The translations under genes were made by a program, and so were the position numbers. From Oscillatoria princeps RMCB-10 (GTDB lineage: Bacteria > Cyanobacteriota > Cyanobacteriia > Cyanobacteriales > Oscillatoriaceae), in assembly GCA_019359235.1 (NCBI GenBank), contig JAHHHT010000017.1, forward strand, positions 62,001 through 126,000: a stretch of 64,000 nt of DNA, in the 5' to 3' direction. The notes beneath the pieces were generated by a model, which ran no database searches, was not told where the DNA came from, and saw nothing but the letters and a program-made list of their open reading frames with translations. Shown here piece by piece: positions 36,924-45,875 of this stretch (the stretch's first letter is position 1; the number at the start of each line of letters is the position of its first letter).

Positions 36924-37853
36924 CTAATCATTGTTTTTCCCTAACGCTCCCGGCGAGCCGGCGGAAGTGCGAGCCGGCGAACAGGTAAAAATCATCACCG
37001 CCAGCGTCAAAATATAGGGAGCGGCATTAAACAGGTGGTAGTAGGAACCCACGCCGGCGGACTGCAAAGCTGGGCCAAGCGCCTGCGCCCCACCGAACAG
37101 CAAGGCTGCGTACAGGCACCGCACGGGATTCCAGCGGGCGAAGATCACTAATGCCACCGCCACCAGCCCCTGTCCGCTGGAGATGCGCTCATTCCAGCTC
37201 CCTGGATAGTACAGGGATAAGTAAGCGCCCCCAATGCCGGCAAGAAAACTGCCCGCCACGATGCAGAGCGTGCGGACTCGCTTGACGGGGACGCCCATCG
37301 CTCTGGCTGCTTCCGGGCTCTCGCCGGCGGCGCGGATGAACAGTCCCCAGCGGGTGGAACGGAAAAACCACTGCATCAAGGGGGCGAGCGCGGCACCGAT
37401 TAAAAACAGGGGGCTGACTTTCAGCGCCGCCCGGATTTGCGGCATTTCGCTCCAGTTGCCGAATTCCAGCGCGGGTAACTGGGGAGCTGCCGGCTGAATA
37501 AACGGCTTTCCCAGGAAGAAGGCCAAACCGCTGCCAAAAATAATCATGGCGATGCCAACGGCTACATCGCTAACTCCCGGGCGCTGCGCCAAAAAAGCGT
37601 GCATCGCCCCCAACGCCATGCCGGCGCACCCTGCGGCGAGCACGCCCAGCCAGGGGGAGCCGGTCAGGTAGGAGATGGCATAGGCGCTCATCGCCCCCAT
37701 CAGCAGGGTGCCCTCTAAACCGAGATTGATTTTGCCGCTTTTTTCTGTCAGGCACTCGCCTAAGCTGACGAACAGGAAGGGAGCGCTGCCCCGCAAGGTG
37801 CCGGCGGCTATCGCCAGGGGCACTCCCCACCAACCAAGAGATTCTGCTGCCAC
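36924..37853 (-). CDS. ABC transporter permease 2 (NupQ/YufQ-like)
   Basis: 309 aa from a proposed GTG at 37853, just before AAESLGWWGVPLAIAAGTLRGSAPFLFVSLGE, where similarity to the family begins. A longer frame back to 38138 would overlap the previous gene and translate Ser/Pro-rich out-of-frame sequence, so it was not chosen. Conserved core: EKSGKINLGLEGTLLMGAMSAY and GGAYLSLYYPGSWNERISSGQG. Eight or so membrane helices. It works with permease 1, which ends 28 bp upstream. No clear ribosome site, so the exact start is uncertain. Confidence 0.85.
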   Translation of the reverse strand: MAAESLGWWGVPLAIAAGTLRGSAPFLFVSLGECLTEKSGKINLGLEGTLLMGAMSAYAISYLTGSPWLGVLAAGCAGMALGAMHAFLAQRPGVSDVAVGIAMIIFGSGLAFFLGKPFIQPAAPQLPALEFGNWSEMPQIRAALKVSPLFLIGAALAPLMQWFFRSTRWGLFIRAAGESPEAARAMGVPVKRVRTLCIVAGSFLAGIGGAYLSLYYPGSWNERISSGQGLVAVALVIFARWNPVRCLYAALLFGGAQALGPALQSAGVGSYYHLFNAAPYILTLAVMIFTCSPARTSAGSPGALGKNND

Positions 37854-37881
37854 TGTTTTTCGTCTGTTTGCAGTAAGGGTT

Positions 37882-38988
37882 TTAACCGCCAATACGCCAA
37901 GGACGCCAAGAGTCTTTTTTGTTGGGCAAGCCTTGCCGGTGTCGGAAAGGAGAAAAAATGGGTAGTTTTCCGTATAGAGAGTCTGTGAATAGGACGGTGA
38001 GGAAGACGATTCCCTGAAAGACGAGAATGGTGGCGTCGGGGAGTTGGTGGGCTCGCTGGAGAATGCCGCCGCTGGCGAGAATCCCGCCGAGGAGGATGGC
38101 GCAGAGGATGGCGGCGAGGGGATTGTGGCGGGCGGCAAAGGCTACTAGGATGCCGGTGTAGCCGTAGTTGGCGTTCAGGGACTCGTTGGCTCGCCCGTGG
38201 ACGGCGGCGACTTCGAGGGTGCCGGCCAGTCCCGCACAGGAGCCGGCTAGAAAACAAATGGCTAAGGTCAGTTGGCCCACCGGCAGTCCCGCCATGCGAG
38301 CCGCCCGCAGATTGCCGCCGGCTGTGCGGGCGGCAAAGCCAAAGGTGGTGCGCCGAATCAGGATATAGGCGAGTGTGCAGGCAATCAGGCCGAAGAGGAG
38401 GCCGTAATGAACGCGGGTGCCGGGGAGAGTCCCGAGCATGTTGGCCTCTGCGAGGGCGTAGGTGGAAGGCTTGTTGAGACTGCTGGGGTCGCGCATTGGC
38501 CCTTCTACGAGGTGGTTCATCAGCGCGATGGCAATGTAATTGAGCAGCAAGCTGCTGATGGTTTCATTGACGCCGCGATAGTGCCGCAGCGCTCCCGCAA
38601 AGGCAACCCACAGCCCGCCGCTGACTGTGCCGGCAAGGGCCATTGCCACTTGCGCGATTAAAGGGGGCGCAGCCGGTAGGGCCAGTCCCGCCGCCACCGC
38701 CGCCACACCCCCGACGACGAGAGCGCCCTCATTGCCAATAATCACCAAACCTAGCTGGAAGGGCAGCAGGGTGCACAGGGAGCTGAGCATCAGCGGAGCA
38801 GCCCGAATTAAGGTGTTTTGCCAGGAAAACCAGCTGCCAAATGCCCCTTTGTAAATTGAAGCGTACACCTCTACGGGATTAGCGCCGGCGAGGGCGCAAA
38901 ACACTCCAAATACAAGCAGGGATACGAGTGCGGCTCCCACCGGCAGACAAATTGCTTCCAAAGTTGAACAGAGGCGGCGAGAAAGCAT
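37882..38988 (-). CDS. ABC transporter permease 1 (NupP/YufP-like)
   Basis: 368 aa from the ATG at 38988, 5 bp after the BMP gene stop; a start at 39033 would overlap that gene. Features: IYKGAFGSWFSWQNTLIRAAPLMLSSLCTLLPFQLGLVIIGNEGAL and LRHYRGVNETISSLLLNYIAIAL, typical of the BMP-transporter permease. The last ten residues (DSWRPWRIGG) and the stop are encoded by a dispersed GGCGTCCTTGGCGT-type repeat (37884-37907) also found between genes at 23704 and 19133. The original C-terminus therefore seems to have been replaced by repeat DNA. Confidence 0.9.
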   Translation of the reverse strand: MLSRRLCSTLEAICLPVGAALVSLLVFGVFCALAGANPVEVYASIYKGAFGSWFSWQNTLIRAAPLMLSSLCTLLPFQLGLVIIGNEGALVVGGVAAVAAGLALPAAPPLIAQVAMALAGTVSGGLWVAFAGALRHYRGVNETISSLLLNYIAIALMNHLVEGPMRDPSSLNKPSTYALAEANMLGTLPGTRVHYGLLFGLIACTLAYILIRRTTFGFAARTAGGNLRAARMAGLPVGQLTLAICFLAGSCAGLAGTLEVAAVHGRANESLNANYGYTGILVAFAARHNPLAAILCAILLGGILASGGILQRAHQLPDATILVFQGIVFLTVLFTDSLYGKLPIFSPFRHRQGLPNKKDSWRPWRIGG

Positions 38989-38993
38989 GGCGA

Positions 38994-40184
38994 TTAACTC
39001 TTGAGGCTGCCGAGGGCACCTTCGACGAGCCAATTCATGGATTCTAGCTCAATGTCTTGCTGCTTGTACTCCTTGCCGGCAGGGATGATAATTTTGCCGG
39101 TGCTGTCTTTGATTTCGCCTTTGTAAATTACCATTGTGCCGGCTTTGAATTTAGCCAGTGCGGCTTCAGCATCCTTTTTAGCGGCCTGACTCACAGCGGG
39201 GCCATAAGGCGACAGCTTGCAAAAGCCGTCTTTCAAACCCCCCCGCAGCAGGTGAGGGATGCTGCCATCCACCAGCGTTTTGCCATCGCGAAGCTGTTCT
39301 GCGTATCGGGAGTAAACATTCGCCCAGTCCCACTCAGCGCCGGTGAGATAGCCTTTGGGGGCGAGGGCTGACTGATTGGCGTGGTAGCCGCAGCAAAAAA
39401 TCCCCCGTTTCTCTGCTGTTTCGATGACCACTTTGGGGCTGTCTACGTGACAGGTGACGGCATCGGCTCCCCCGTCTGCGAGGCTGTTGACAGCTTCGGC
39501 TTCTTTGATGGGGAGCGCCCAGTCGCCGGTAAAGATGACCTGGGTTGTTACTGCCGGCTTGACGCTTCGCGCCCCCAGGGTAAAGCTGTTGATGTTGCGC
39601 AATACGACGGGTATGGGTTTGGCTCCAATAAACCCCAATTTGCCGGTTTTGGAGGTGTGAGCGGCAACGATGCCAGAAATATAATTCCCTTCGTCGATAT
39701 AGCCAAAGTAGCTGCCCACATTTTTGGGGTGCTTGCCCTCCTGATAGAGCCCGCCGCAGTGGAAGAATTGCACTTGCGGGTATTCCCGGGCGACTTTCAG
39801 GATGTGCGGGTCAAAGTAGCCAAAGGAGGTGGGGAACAGGACGGTTACGCCGTCAAGGTTTATCATGTTCCGCATGGTTTCTTCGACTGCTGCCGTTTCG
39901 GGAACGCTGGCTTCTTCCACTGTTTTGACCCAGCTCAGTTTGGAGATGCCGGCTCTCCCTTCGGCGTGAGCTTGGTTATAGCCGCTGTCGTCTTTCGGCC
40001 CAACGTAGATAAACCCCATGTTGACGGTTTTGCCAGCGCCGGCTGGGGCTTGACCTGTTTGGCTCTGTTGCTGCGCCGGCGTGCAGCCGGTGGCGAAGCG
40101 CACGGTCGCGCCAAAGGTGCCGGCAGCCAGCAAACCTCGAATCACTTGACGGCGCGATAAGGACAGGGAACGTCTGGGACTCAC
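38994..40184 (-). CDS. BMP-family substrate-binding lipoprotein
   Basis: 396 aa. Twin-arginine-like signal (SRRQVIRGLLAAGTFGATVRFATGC) with lipobox Cys34. Mature part has NMGFIYVGPKDDSGYNQAH, VLFPTSFGYFDPHILKVA and GGADAVTCHVDSPKVV, matching basic-membrane-protein family binding proteins, several of which bind purine nucleosides. First gene of the transporter set on the minus strand (binding protein, permease 1, permease 2, acyltransferase, ATPase). Ligand not determined by sequence. Confidence 0.92.
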   Translation of the reverse strand: MSPRRSLSLSRRQVIRGLLAAGTFGATVRFATGCTPAQQQSQTGQAPAGAGKTVNMGFIYVGPKDDSGYNQAHAEGRAGISKLSWVKTVEEASVPETAAVEETMRNMINLDGVTVLFPTSFGYFDPHILKVAREYPQVQFFHCGGLYQEGKHPKNVGSYFGYIDEGNYISGIVAAHTSKTGKLGFIGAKPIPVVLRNINSFTLGARSVKPAVTTQVIFTGDWALPIKEAEAVNSLADGGADAVTCHVDSPKVVIETAEKRGIFCCGYHANQSALAPKGYLTGAEWDWANVYSRYAEQLRDGKTLVDGSIPHLLRGGLKDGFCKLSPYGPAVSQAAKKDAEAALAKFKAGTMVIYKGEIKDSTGKIIIPAGKEYKQQDIELESMNWLVEGALGSLKS

Positions 40185-41014
40185 AAGCGGCGCACTCCTT
40201 AATAGGGGTTAGGGGTTCGGGGTTCGGGGTTAAGATAGCACAGGTGCTGGCCTGACGGGGAATTTTGATAAAACAGAATTGTAAAGCACTTCTGGCGACT
40301 CCAGGGGGTGCCGGCTGGCCTGACAGCTGCCGAGGAACGAAACCTTTTCAACCGGAATTGAGAGCGAGCGCGGCGACGGCTGCCAGCTCCTGCCGGTTTG
40401 GGGTGACGCTGTTTTAGCGGTCGGAGCCAACACCCGCCATTTTCAGGAATCGGCTGTCTCTGACTTTTGCGGCGAGTCGCTTGCGTATAGGCACTAAAGT
40501 CCCCGTATCCGCATCAGCCTTTGGAAAGATTTACAAAAGTGAGGCGCGACCCATCCAGCGGAGTGTGTTGCCGACGACTTATAAGATATTCTTATGTTTA
40601 TTTTTATAAAGTTGCTGTAATTGGCGAGCCAGTTATATTAAGATGGATTTCATAAATATGGGCTTGATTTCGCGTGTGCTTAATGCAAGGCAGAAAATCA
40701 GCGCCTGCTGAGAGCCGTATGTTATGGTGAGACAGCGTCAGGTTTTCACGCGCAGGAGGGAAGAATAGCAGAAGCCTGAATACAGTGGGACGGTTCGAGT
40801 CAAATCTTGGCCACTTATGCTTAAACGAAAGCGATCGGGCGCTGTGGGAGGAATTAATAAGAAGAGCGACAGCAGAAAAAGCTTGACAAATAGCTTGAGA
40901 AACCTGGAAAGTCAAAGGCGGTTGACTTGGCTAGATTTTGACTGTGAAGTGCGCGGAAGAAGACGAGAAAAACAGAACACCTGAAAGACCAAGTTTGAGT
41001 CAAGGAGATTCAAG
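40185..41014 (+). other. 830-bp divergent gap between BMP operon and treZ
   Basis: Must hold promoters for both directions. Visible structure: four heptamers of GGGGTTA/GGGGTTC at 40205-40232; an A/T palindrome ATAAGATATTCTTAT at 40581-40595 in an AT-rich stretch; and AAGGAG at 41002-41007, the ribosome site of treZ. No conserved riboswitch or small gene was recognised; short frames lack coding character. Confidence 0.5.
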
Positions 41015-42832
41015 GTGAAAATCGGCTGTAATTATCAGGGTGAAGGTCGGTGTGAATTTACCGTTTGGGCTCCCTTTCGCAGAGAAGTTGCTGTACAAAT
41101 CGTTTCTCCTGACAAGCGCCTGCTCCCGATGCATGCGGCTGAGGGGTACTGGAAAGCAACAGCTGAAGGCATCGATCCGGGAACACTGTATTTCTACAAA
41201 CTGGACGGGGAAGTGAACAGACCTGACCCAGCATCGCACTCGCAACCCAACGGCGTGCACGAGGCGTCTGAGGTGGTGGATCACAGCCAGATGAACTGGA
41301 CTGATGCCGGTTGGTCGGGCGTTCCCTTGGAGGAAATGATTATTTACGAACTGCACACCGGCACTTTCACGCCGGAGGGCACCTTTGAGGCGATTATTCC
41401 CCGGTTGGGCGAGTTGCGGGATTTAGGTGTCAGTGCGATTGAAATTATGCCAATCGCGCAGTTTCCGGGCGACCGCAACTGGGGTTATGATGGCACTTAT
41501 CCGTATGCGGTGCAGAATTCCTACGGGGGTCAGCAAGGATTGAAGCAACTGGTTGACGCCGCACACCAGCGGGGAATCTCAATCATTCTGGATGTGGTTT
41601 ACAACCACTTTGGCCCCGAAGGAAACTACACCGGCCAATATGGCCCCTACTTGACAGAAACCTACAACACGCCTTGGGGCTGGGCGATCAACTTTGATGA
41701 CGCCCACAGCCCCGATGTCCGCAACTACTTTATTGAAAACGCCATCTACTGGTTCGAGCATTACCACATTGACGCCCTGCGACTAGATGCCATCCACGCC
41801 ATGTGTGACTTGGGGGCGAAGCACGTCTTGCAGGAATTGGCGGACAGAGTTGCTGCTTTTTCCGAGTCGGTTGGGCGGAAGCTCTATCTAATCGCCGAGA
41901 GCGATTTAAACGACGTGAGGGTGATTCGCGAAAAAGAGTTGTGCGGGTATGGCATGGACGCGCAGTGGAGTGACGATTTCCATCACTGCCTTCACACCTT
42001 GCTCACCGGCGAGCAGCTGGACTATTACCAGGATTACGGCCAGTGCGAGCAGCTGGCAAAAGCCTATAAAGAAAGCTTTGTTTACTCCTGGACATACTCC
42101 CCTTATCGGAAAAGATATCACGGCAGCGATGCCAGCGACCGTCCGGGCCACCAATTTGTTGTTTGCGCCCAAAATCACGACCAAGTTGGGAATCGAATGC
42201 TGGGCGACCGGCTGGCGAACCTGATCTCGTTCGAGGCGCTGAAGCTGGCTGCCGGTGCGCTTTTTCTGTCTCCAAACATCCCCCTTCTCTTTATGGGTGA
42301 GGAGTACGGAGAAGAAGCTCCATTTCTCTATTTCGTAAGTCACACCGACCCTGACTTGTGCCAAGCAGTCCGAGAGGGGAGGAAGAAAGAATTCGCCGCT
42401 TTTCATCTGGAAGGGGAGTACATAGAGCCTGAAAGTCGCGAGACTTTTGAGAAGTCCAAGTTGAAATGGGGGAAGCGGGAAGAGGGCAAACACAAAACCC
42501 TGCTGGACTTCTACCGGCATCTAATTCAGTTGCGCCGCACCATACCCGCCCTGCAAAAGCTCGACAAGCAGAATCTAGAAGCCTCGGTTATTGAGGAAGA
42601 TAAGATTTTGTTCCTTCACCGCTGGAACAGGGAAAGCCAAATTTACTGTATAATGAACTTGAATGCCAAAGAGGTGACTTTTAAGGCCACACCTCCGAGC
42701 GGCAATTGGCACAAGATTTTGGACTCGTCTGACCCCAAGTGGATGGGTTCCGAACCCACATTGCCAGACCAACTGGAGCCCGAGCGGGAACTGACAGTCA
42801 AACGGCACAGTTTTGCGCTGTACCAGCAGTAG
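41015..42832 (+). CDS. treZ: Malto-oligosyltrehalose trehalohydrolase TreZ
   Basis: 605 aa, GTG start with AAGGAG 7 bp upstream. It releases trehalose from maltooligosyl-trehalose made by TreY. N-terminal E-set domain (GRCEFTVWAPFRREVAVQI), then GH13 barrel: VVYNHFGPEGNY, nucleophile D258 in LRLDAIHAM, acid/base E295 in LIAESDLND and D389 in QNHDQVGNR. The specific motifs GDRNWGYDGTYPYAVQNSYGG and NIPLLFMGEEYGEEAPFLYF distinguish it from branching enzyme. Followed by treY on the same strand after 119 bp. Confidence 0.96.
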   Translation: MKIGCNYQGEGRCEFTVWAPFRREVAVQIVSPDKRLLPMHAAEGYWKATAEGIDPGTLYFYKLDGEVNRPDPASHSQPNGVHEASEVVDHSQMNWTDAGWSGVPLEEMIIYELHTGTFTPEGTFEAIIPRLGELRDLGVSAIEIMPIAQFPGDRNWGYDGTYPYAVQNSYGGQQGLKQLVDAAHQRGISIILDVVYNHFGPEGNYTGQYGPYLTETYNTPWGWAINFDDAHSPDVRNYFIENAIYWFEHYHIDALRLDAIHAMCDLGAKHVLQELADRVAAFSESVGRKLYLIAESDLNDVRVIREKELCGYGMDAQWSDDFHHCLHTLLTGEQLDYYQDYGQCEQLAKAYKESFVYSWTYSPYRKRYHGSDASDRPGHQFVVCAQNHDQVGNRMLGDRLANLISFEALKLAAGALFLSPNIPLLFMGEEYGEEAPFLYFVSHTDPDLCQAVREGRKKEFAAFHLEGEYIEPESRETFEKSKLKWGKREEGKHKTLLDFYRHLIQLRRTIPALQKLDKQNLEASVIEEDKILFLHRWNRESQIYCIMNLNAKEVTFKATPPSGNWHKILDSSDPKWMGSEPTLPDQLEPERELTVKRHSFALYQQ

Positions 42833-42842
42833 GGCAAAAGTA

Positions 42843-42905
42843 TGTAGTTGGGCTTTAGCCCTACCAGCCCTACCGTTTGCAGTTGGGCTTTAGCCCTACC
42901 AGCCC
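42843..42905 (+). repeat. Direct repeat AGTTGGGCTTTAGCCCTACC
   Basis: Two copies in tandem (about 42845 and 42878), each with an internal palindrome GGGCTTTAGCCC. They sit in the treZ-treY gap and could form two stem-loops in the shared mRNA. Confidence 0.85.
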
Positions 42906-42951
42906 CGCCCACACGCGCTCCAGACCATTTTTTAGAAGCGAGGATTTAATC

Positions 42952-45753
42952 ATGAGGATTCCAGCAGTAACTTACCGATTGCAATTGCAGTCAGCCTTTA
43001 ACTTCGAGGCGGCAAAAAAGATAATTGATTACCTGGCGGAATTAGGGATTTCAGATATCTATGCCTCGCCAATTTTTAAAGCCAGAAAAGGCAGCACCCA
43101 CGGCTATGATGTAGTCGATCCCTCTCAAATCAATCCAGAATTGGGGACGCCAGAGGAATTTGAAGCGCTGGTGAGCGAACTTCAGCAGCGCCACATGGGG
43201 TGGGTGCAGGATATAGTTCCCAACCACATGGCTTATGACAGCCAAAACCTGTGGCTGATGGACATTATGGAAAATGGCCAAGACTCCGATTATTGTGACT
43301 ACTTCGACATTGAGTGGAATCACCCTTATGAGGATATCAAGGGGCGAGTGCTCGCTCCCATGCTGGGCACTTTTTACGGAGAAGCCTTGGAGAATGGCGA
43401 AATTCAGCTGAGCTATGACGAGAGTGGGTTGAGCGTCAATTACTGCAGCCTTAAGTTGCCGGTGCGCATAGAATCTTATTCCCGGTTCCTCACTCACAAT
43501 TTGGCCTATTTGCCGAGAGCGCTAGGGGGAAGGAATCATCCAGACTTTATGAAGTTGCTGGGTGTTTTTTACCTGCTCAAGAACCTTCCCAGCGAGCACA
43601 AAGGCAAGGAGCGATATGACCAGCTAGCCTTTGTCAAAGGACTTTTGTGGGAGCTGCACGCGCAAAACCCTCACGTCCAAGAATTTATCGAGCGCAATGT
43701 GAAAGACTTTAATGGAGAGAAGGGGCACCCAGAGAGTTTTAACCTTTTGGACAGTTTGCTGGCCGAACAGTTCTACCGGCTATCTTTCTGGAAAGTCGGG
43801 GCGGAAGAAATCAATTACCGAAGATTTTTTAACGTCAACGAACTGATTTCTGTCAAAATCCAAGAACTAAAAGTTTTTAACAAAGCGCACGTTCTAGTCA
43901 GCAAGCTCGTTGAAGAAGGAAAAATAACCGGCTTGAGGATAGACCACATTGACGGACTTTATGACCCAACAGAATATCTCAAGAGACTCAGGCAGAAAAT
44001 GGGAAACGCCTACATCACTGTTGAAAAGATTTTGGAGCTGAAAGAAAACTTGCCCGATTGTTGGCCCATTCATGGGACAAGCGGCTACGATTTCTTGAAC
44101 TACCTCAATGGGATTTTCTGCCGGCGGGAGAGTGAGGAACAGTTTAGCGACATCTACAGTAACTTTACTGACTGTCACAGCCCTTACCAGCAGCTGTTTC
44201 TTGAGAAAAAACACCTGATAGTCGATAAAACCTTGGCGGGGGATGTAGACAATCTGGCTCAAATATTGAAAAAAATAGCCGGTCAGTCCAGGCGATCCAG
44301 TGATTTTACCCTCAACGGTCTGAAAAGAACGCTTTCCGAAGTGCTGGAGCTTTTCCCAGTTTATCGCACCTATGTAAATGGGGATGGGATGAGGCAAGAA
44401 GATCGCGCCTACATCCAGGAAGTTATCGAAGCGGCGAAAAAGCGAATTCCGCTGTTTTTGAACGAAATTAACTTCATTGAAAAGTTGCTTTTGCAGGAAT
44501 TTGAAAAGCCGCTACCGGCAGAAGAAGCTCAGCGGCTCCACTTCGTGATGCGGCTGCAGCAGGTGACCGGCCCTCTGATGGCGAAAGGGATTGAGGACAC
44601 GCTATTCTACGTGTACAACCGGCTGATATCCTTGAATGAAGTGGGGGGAAATCCTGGAAAATTTGGCATCACCCCCGACGAGTTCCACTCATTCAATCAA
44701 CAGCAGATGGCCCAGTGGCCTCACAAGATGAACGCTACCGCAACCCACGACACCAAACGAGGCGAGGATGCGCGGGCGAGACTGAATGTGCTTTCAGAAA
44801 TCCCGGAAGAGTGGGAAAAACAGGTAAGGCGCTGGAGTGAAATCAATCGCTCGAAGAAAAGCGACCTTAGCGGGCGAGCGGTTCCGGTTGCCAATGACGA
44901 ATATTTCTTTTACCAGACCTTGGTTGGGGCTTTTCCGTTTTATGAAAGTGAGCGGGCTGAATTCATCGGGCGGATCAAAGACTACACGCTCAAGTCCGTA
45001 AGGGAAGCGAAGGTGCATACGGCTTGGCTGCGCCCCGATACGGAATATGAAGAGAGATTTCTGGCCTTTGTGGAGAAAGTTTTAGAGCCTTCTGACTCGA
45101 ATGAATTCCTGAAGGAGTTTCTGCCCTTCCAGAAGTGGGTGGCTGGCTATGGCATCTTTAACTCGCTTTCGCAGACGTTGCTGAAACTCGCCTCTCCAGG
45201 CGTGCCCGATTTTTATCAGGGAACGGAATTGTGGGATTTGAGCATGGTAGATCCGGACAACCGGCGTCCGGTTAATTTCGACCGGCGCATCTGGTTTTTA
45301 CAGGAGCTCAAAGACAAAGCCAAGACAGATATTCTAAAGCTCCTGAAGGCTTTACTGTCTGATAAGGAAGATGGGCGAATTAAGCTGTTTCTAGCTTTCC
45401 AAGCTCTGCAGGCGCGTTCCCAGAATTTGGAAGTGTTCCAGAAAGGAGATTACCAGCCTCTGGAGGTGGTGGGGAAATTCAAGGAGCATATTGTGGCTTT
45501 TGCGAGAAGCTGTGGCGACACGACCGCGATCGCCGTTGCGCCCCGATTGTTCACAGCGCTGGTGACGCCTGAGGAGTATCCCCTCGGCGAAAAAGTCTGG
45601 GCGGACACTCACATCCAGCTCCCGCAAGGTGCGCCGTCTGCGTGGCACAATGCTATCACCGAGCAGACGATTTCTGGCAGTGGCAAGATGGCGATCGCAG
45701 AGATCCTGCAACACTTCCCCGTGGCGCTGCTCGTCAGCCGGCGCAACCAGTAA
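42952..45753 (+). CDS. treY: Malto-oligosyltrehalose synthase TreY
   Basis: 933 aa from the ATG at 42952 (GAGGA about 7 bp upstream); the upstream in-frame extension only reads through the gap repeat. It turns the reducing-end maltose unit of glucans into a trehalosyl end by intramolecular transglucosylation. Markers: PAVTYRLQLQSAFNF, LGISDIYASPIFKARKGSTHGYDV, nucleophile D331 in LRIDHIDGL, E358 in TVEKIL, ATHDTKRGEDARAR and PDFYQGTELWDLSMVDPDNRRPV. Length and motifs are normal for TreY. Convergent with the treS gene. Confidence 0.96.
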   Translation: MRIPAVTYRLQLQSAFNFEAAKKIIDYLAELGISDIYASPIFKARKGSTHGYDVVDPSQINPELGTPEEFEALVSELQQRHMGWVQDIVPNHMAYDSQNLWLMDIMENGQDSDYCDYFDIEWNHPYEDIKGRVLAPMLGTFYGEALENGEIQLSYDESGLSVNYCSLKLPVRIESYSRFLTHNLAYLPRALGGRNHPDFMKLLGVFYLLKNLPSEHKGKERYDQLAFVKGLLWELHAQNPHVQEFIERNVKDFNGEKGHPESFNLLDSLLAEQFYRLSFWKVGAEEINYRRFFNVNELISVKIQELKVFNKAHVLVSKLVEEGKITGLRIDHIDGLYDPTEYLKRLRQKMGNAYITVEKILELKENLPDCWPIHGTSGYDFLNYLNGIFCRRESEEQFSDIYSNFTDCHSPYQQLFLEKKHLIVDKTLAGDVDNLAQILKKIAGQSRRSSDFTLNGLKRTLSEVLELFPVYRTYVNGDGMRQEDRAYIQEVIEAAKKRIPLFLNEINFIEKLLLQEFEKPLPAEEAQRLHFVMRLQQVTGPLMAKGIEDTLFYVYNRLISLNEVGGNPGKFGITPDEFHSFNQQQMAQWPHKMNATATHDTKRGEDARARLNVLSEIPEEWEKQVRRWSEINRSKKSDLSGRAVPVANDEYFFYQTLVGAFPFYESERAEFIGRIKDYTLKSVREAKVHTAWLRPDTEYEERFLAFVEKVLEPSDSNEFLKEFLPFQKWVAGYGIFNSLSQTLLKLASPGVPDFYQGTELWDLSMVDPDNRRPVNFDRRIWFLQELKDKAKTDILKLLKALLSDKEDGRIKLFLAFQALQARSQNLEVFQKGDYQPLEVVGKFKEHIVAFARSCGDTTAIAVAPRLFTALVTPEEYPLGEKVWADTHIQLPQGAPSAWHNAITEQTISGSGKMAIAEILQHFPVALLVSRRNQ

Positions 45754-45766
45754 TTCTTCATTTCCC

Positions 45767-45818
45767 CTCGTTCCCAGGCGGTAGCCGCAGGCTTCCCGTA
45801 AGGGTGCCTGGGAACGAG
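45767..45818 (+). repeat. 52-bp inverted repeat CTCGTTCCCAGGC, likely bidirectional terminator position
   Basis: 13-bp perfect arms (CTCGTTCCCAGGC / GCCTGGGAACGAG) around 26 bp, lying between the convergent treY and treS genes. A truncated copy is at 18947-18987 in the opposite orientation. A stem here could end transcription in both directions, but there is no U-tract. Confidence 0.75.
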
Positions 45819-45875
45819 AAACATGGGGCGGCGATGTTTGAGTTTAACGGCAGATTCTTGCCGCGAATTCTTCGC

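Noticed and set aside
37854-38138. N-terminal extension of permease 2 (Ser/Pro-rich 95 residues)
   Set aside because: It lies within the end of permease 1 in another frame and across the dispersed repeat; homology begins only after 37853.
40790-40815. tRNA (GGTTCGAGTC looks like a T-arm)
   Set aside because: The flanking bases do not form a T-stem, and no anticodon or acceptor arm can be drawn.
40604-40915. A 103-residue minus-strand frame in the treZ upstream gap
   Set aside because: It has no family resemblance and an AT-rich, irregular codon pattern; it is more likely promoter DNA.
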